From assembly GCA_003503945.1 (NCBI GenBank), contig DOCD01000105.1:433-6008 (forward strand): DNA of 5,576 bases. Reading direction: 5' to 3'. Origin of the DNA: Clostridiales bacterium. GTDB taxonomy: Bacteria; Bacillota; Clostridia; Christensenellales; Borkfalkiaceae. How positions within the stretch are numbered: position 1 is the stretch's first letter; every line of letters begins with the position of its first letter. Made by a program: the position numbers and the translations under genes. Positions 4,498 to 5,576 of the stretch are shown here, one piece after another. The notes under the pieces are model-generated. The model worked only from the letters and a program-made list of their open reading frames with translations. It had not been told where the DNA came from and ran no database searches.

Positions 4498-5358
4498 ATG
4501 TGGGAAGTTATTTTAGATGCGTTTTTGGATACGCTTATCGTTCTGCCTTTCCTTATAATTATCTATATACTCATAGAGTTTCTGGAACACAGGACGACGT
4601 TCACGCGCAATCACAAAATTTTACAGGGCAATATCGCCCCTTTGATAGGCTCCGCGACGGGGCTTATTCCGCAGTGCGGATTTTCAGTTATGGCGGCAAA
4701 GCTTTACGATAAAGGGCTTATCCGCACGGGTACATTGCTTGCGGTGCTGCTTGCGACCTCCGACGAAGCGTTCATAATACTTTTATCGAGCGGCGAAGCC
4801 GCCGCCGCGATAATGCCGCTCGTGGCTATTAAGCTTATTGTCGGCATCGGCGTGGGGTACTTCGTCAACTTCGTGTACACCGCCGAAAAGCTTTCCGAGG
4901 GCGACCCCGAAGAAATCCACGCGTATTCCTGCGGGCGTGAGCACGATGGGGTTAGCGATATAAAGGTATACCTTTTAAACCCCTTGCGTCATGCGCTTAT
5001 GATAGCCTTCTATCTTTTGCTCGTCAACCTCATTTTCGGCTTCGTCATAGCGGAAATCGGCGAGGACAAAATCGCCGCGTCGATGATAGGCGGGATATAC
5101 TTCCAGCCGTTTATAACCGCGCTCATAGGGCTTATCCCCAACTGCGCTTCGAGCGCCATTATAACGGGTACGTTTATCCACGGCGGGATAACCTTCGGCA
5201 GCTGCGTGGCGGGGCTTTGCTCCAATGCGGGACTCGGGCTTGTGGTGCTTTTCAGAAACACTAAAAAGATAAAAAGGAACGTCATACTAACCGTAACGCT
5301 GTACGCGGTGTCGGCGGTAACGGGGCTTATAATAAACTGTTTGTCTCTGCTGTTTTAA
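4498..5358 (+). CDS. Putative metal exporter, ArsP_2 (PF11449)-type membrane protein
   Basis: A 286-residue integral membrane protein with roughly eight to ten hydrophobic segments, about 8-28, 46-60, 76-95, 103-126, 160-186, 203-225, 230-252 and 262-285. It matches the family called a putative 10-TM heavy-metal exporter, labelled in databases as putative manganese transporter or arsenic efflux protein. The hallmark is GSATGLIPQCGFSVMAA-LYD (51-71) with LATSDEAF (85-92). The second half repeats the pattern as ALIGLIPNCASSA (208-220) with LCSNAGLG (240-247), so each half carries a GLIP-x-C motif and the protein looks like an internal duplication. Between the halves is a hydrophilic loop (129-157) holding H141, C145 and H149, a possible metal-binding site. 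The metal is not determined by the sequence. Start is ATG with GAGGG 8 nt upstream; a GTG at 4483 would add five residues. The leader carries two hairpins. No clear promoter of its own or terminator was found. Confidence 0.87.
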   Translation: MWEVILDAFLDTLIVLPFLIIIYILIEFLEHRTTFTRNHKILQGNIAPLIGSATGLIPQCGFSVMAAKLYDKGLIRTGTLLAVLLATSDEAFIILLSSGEAAAAIMPLVAIKLIVGIGVGYFVNFVYTAEKLSEGDPEEIHAYSCGREHDGVSDIKVYLLNPLRHALMIAFYLLLVNLIFGFVIAEIGEDKIAASMIGGIYFQPFITALIGLIPNCASSAIITGTFIHGGITFGSCVAGLCSNAGLGLVVLFRNTKKIKRNVILTVTLYAVSAVTGLIINCLSLLF

Positions 5359-5381
5359 TTGAAAAAGCACTGTAAAATAAG

Positions 5382-5410
5382 TTGACTTGCATAATTTTCT
5401 TTGTTATAAT
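5382..5410 (+). promoter_or_regulatory. Strong sigma-A promoter for rpsU
   Basis: TTGACT (5382-5387), a 17-bp spacer and TATAAT (5405-5410), with TG one base before the -10 (extended -10). The predicted transcript starts near 5417 with a leader of about 35 nt. The match to consensus is close, as expected for a ribosomal protein gene. Confidence 0.9.
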
Positions 5411-5439
5411 TTAACGGTATTATGTGCGACGGCGAAGGC

Positions 5440-5445
5440 AGGTGA
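5440..5445 (+). promoter_or_regulatory. Ribosome binding site AGGTGA for rpsU
   Basis: AGGTGA matches the 3' half of the ideal AGGAGGTGA and lies 6 nt before the ATG at 5452, fixing the rpsU start. Confidence 0.75.
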
Positions 5446-5451
5446 AAAGGA

Positions 5452-5576
5452 ATGTCAACGATAAAAGTAGGCGAAAACGAATCGGTTGAAAGCGCGTTGA
5501 GGCGTTTTAAAAGAAAGTGTTCGCGCGACGGTATAATCGGCGATTTGCGTAAAAAAGAGTTTTACGAATCCCCCTC
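5452..5576 (+). CDS. rpsU: 30S ribosomal protein S21, 5' part (3' end outside window)
   Basis: The first 41 codons plus two bases of small-subunit protein S21 are present. The start MSTIKVGENESVESALRRF followed by KRKCSRDGIIGDLRKKEFYE matches bacterial S21 closely; the protein is normally about 55-60 residues, so only the basic C-terminal tail is missing. S21 sits on the 30S platform near the 3' end of 16S rRNA and helps initiation. The gene has its own near-consensus promoter (5382-5410) and AGGTGA ribosome site, so it is transcribed independently of the exporter upstream. In clostridia rpsU is often followed by a GatB/YqeY gene, but the downstream neighbour here lies outside the window. Confidence 0.96.
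   Translation, partial: MSTIKVGENESVESALRRFKRKCSRDGIIGDLRKKEFYESP

Overview
The window looks like chromosomal DNA of an uncultured, gut-type clostridium (Bacillota). The support is the Gram-positive style of the genes (TrmB with the Firmicutes NFS-P-PK pattern, an MsmX/MalK-like ATPase, QueH, a PF11449-type metal exporter, RpsU), AGGAGG-type ribosome sites, TTG starts, textbook sigma-A promoters and mid-range GC. No phage, plasmid, transposase, CRISPR or tRNA/rRNA gene is visible. A finer taxonomic placement cannot be made from this sequence alone.

Layout. (1) 1-1162, plus strand: the 3' part of trmB (tRNA m7G46 methyltransferase), then 5 bp later a membrane-anchored metallophosphoesterase with a TTG start. 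(2) A bidirectional terminator at about 1168-1196 separates these from two minus-strand genes. (3) 2912-1209, minus strand: queH (epoxyqueuosine reductase) followed by a divergent ornithine/aspartate-type carbamoyltransferase. The latter has its own strong promoter overlapping the queH stop codon and a leader of about 140 nt with a large hairpin and an exact tandem duplication of a 29-bp stem-loop-plus-Shine-Dalgarno unit. (4) 2913-3118: divergent intergenic region with a good plus-strand promoter and a two-hairpin element that resembles a dispersed repeat. (5) 3119-4327, plus strand: a lone MalK/MsmX-type ABC ATPase with degenerate Q-loop, signature and H-loop, closed by a hairpin terminator. 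(6) 4498-5358, plus strand: a PF11449-type (ArsP_2) metal exporter preceded by two hairpins. (7) 5382-5576: a strong promoter and the first 41 codons of rpsU (ribosomal protein S21).

How the genes relate. Two tRNA-modification genes (trmB, queH) are present but lie in separate transcription units on opposite strands. Most units are one or two genes long, so the window reads as a patchwork of housekeeping genes rather than one pathway or a dedicated system. I do not see a clear new multi-gene system. The two most unusual items are proteins that keep their family fold signatures but have lost expected active-site residues: the ABC ATPase and the carbamoyltransferase. The most unusual non-coding item is the duplicated stem-loop/SD leader in front of the carbamoyltransferase.
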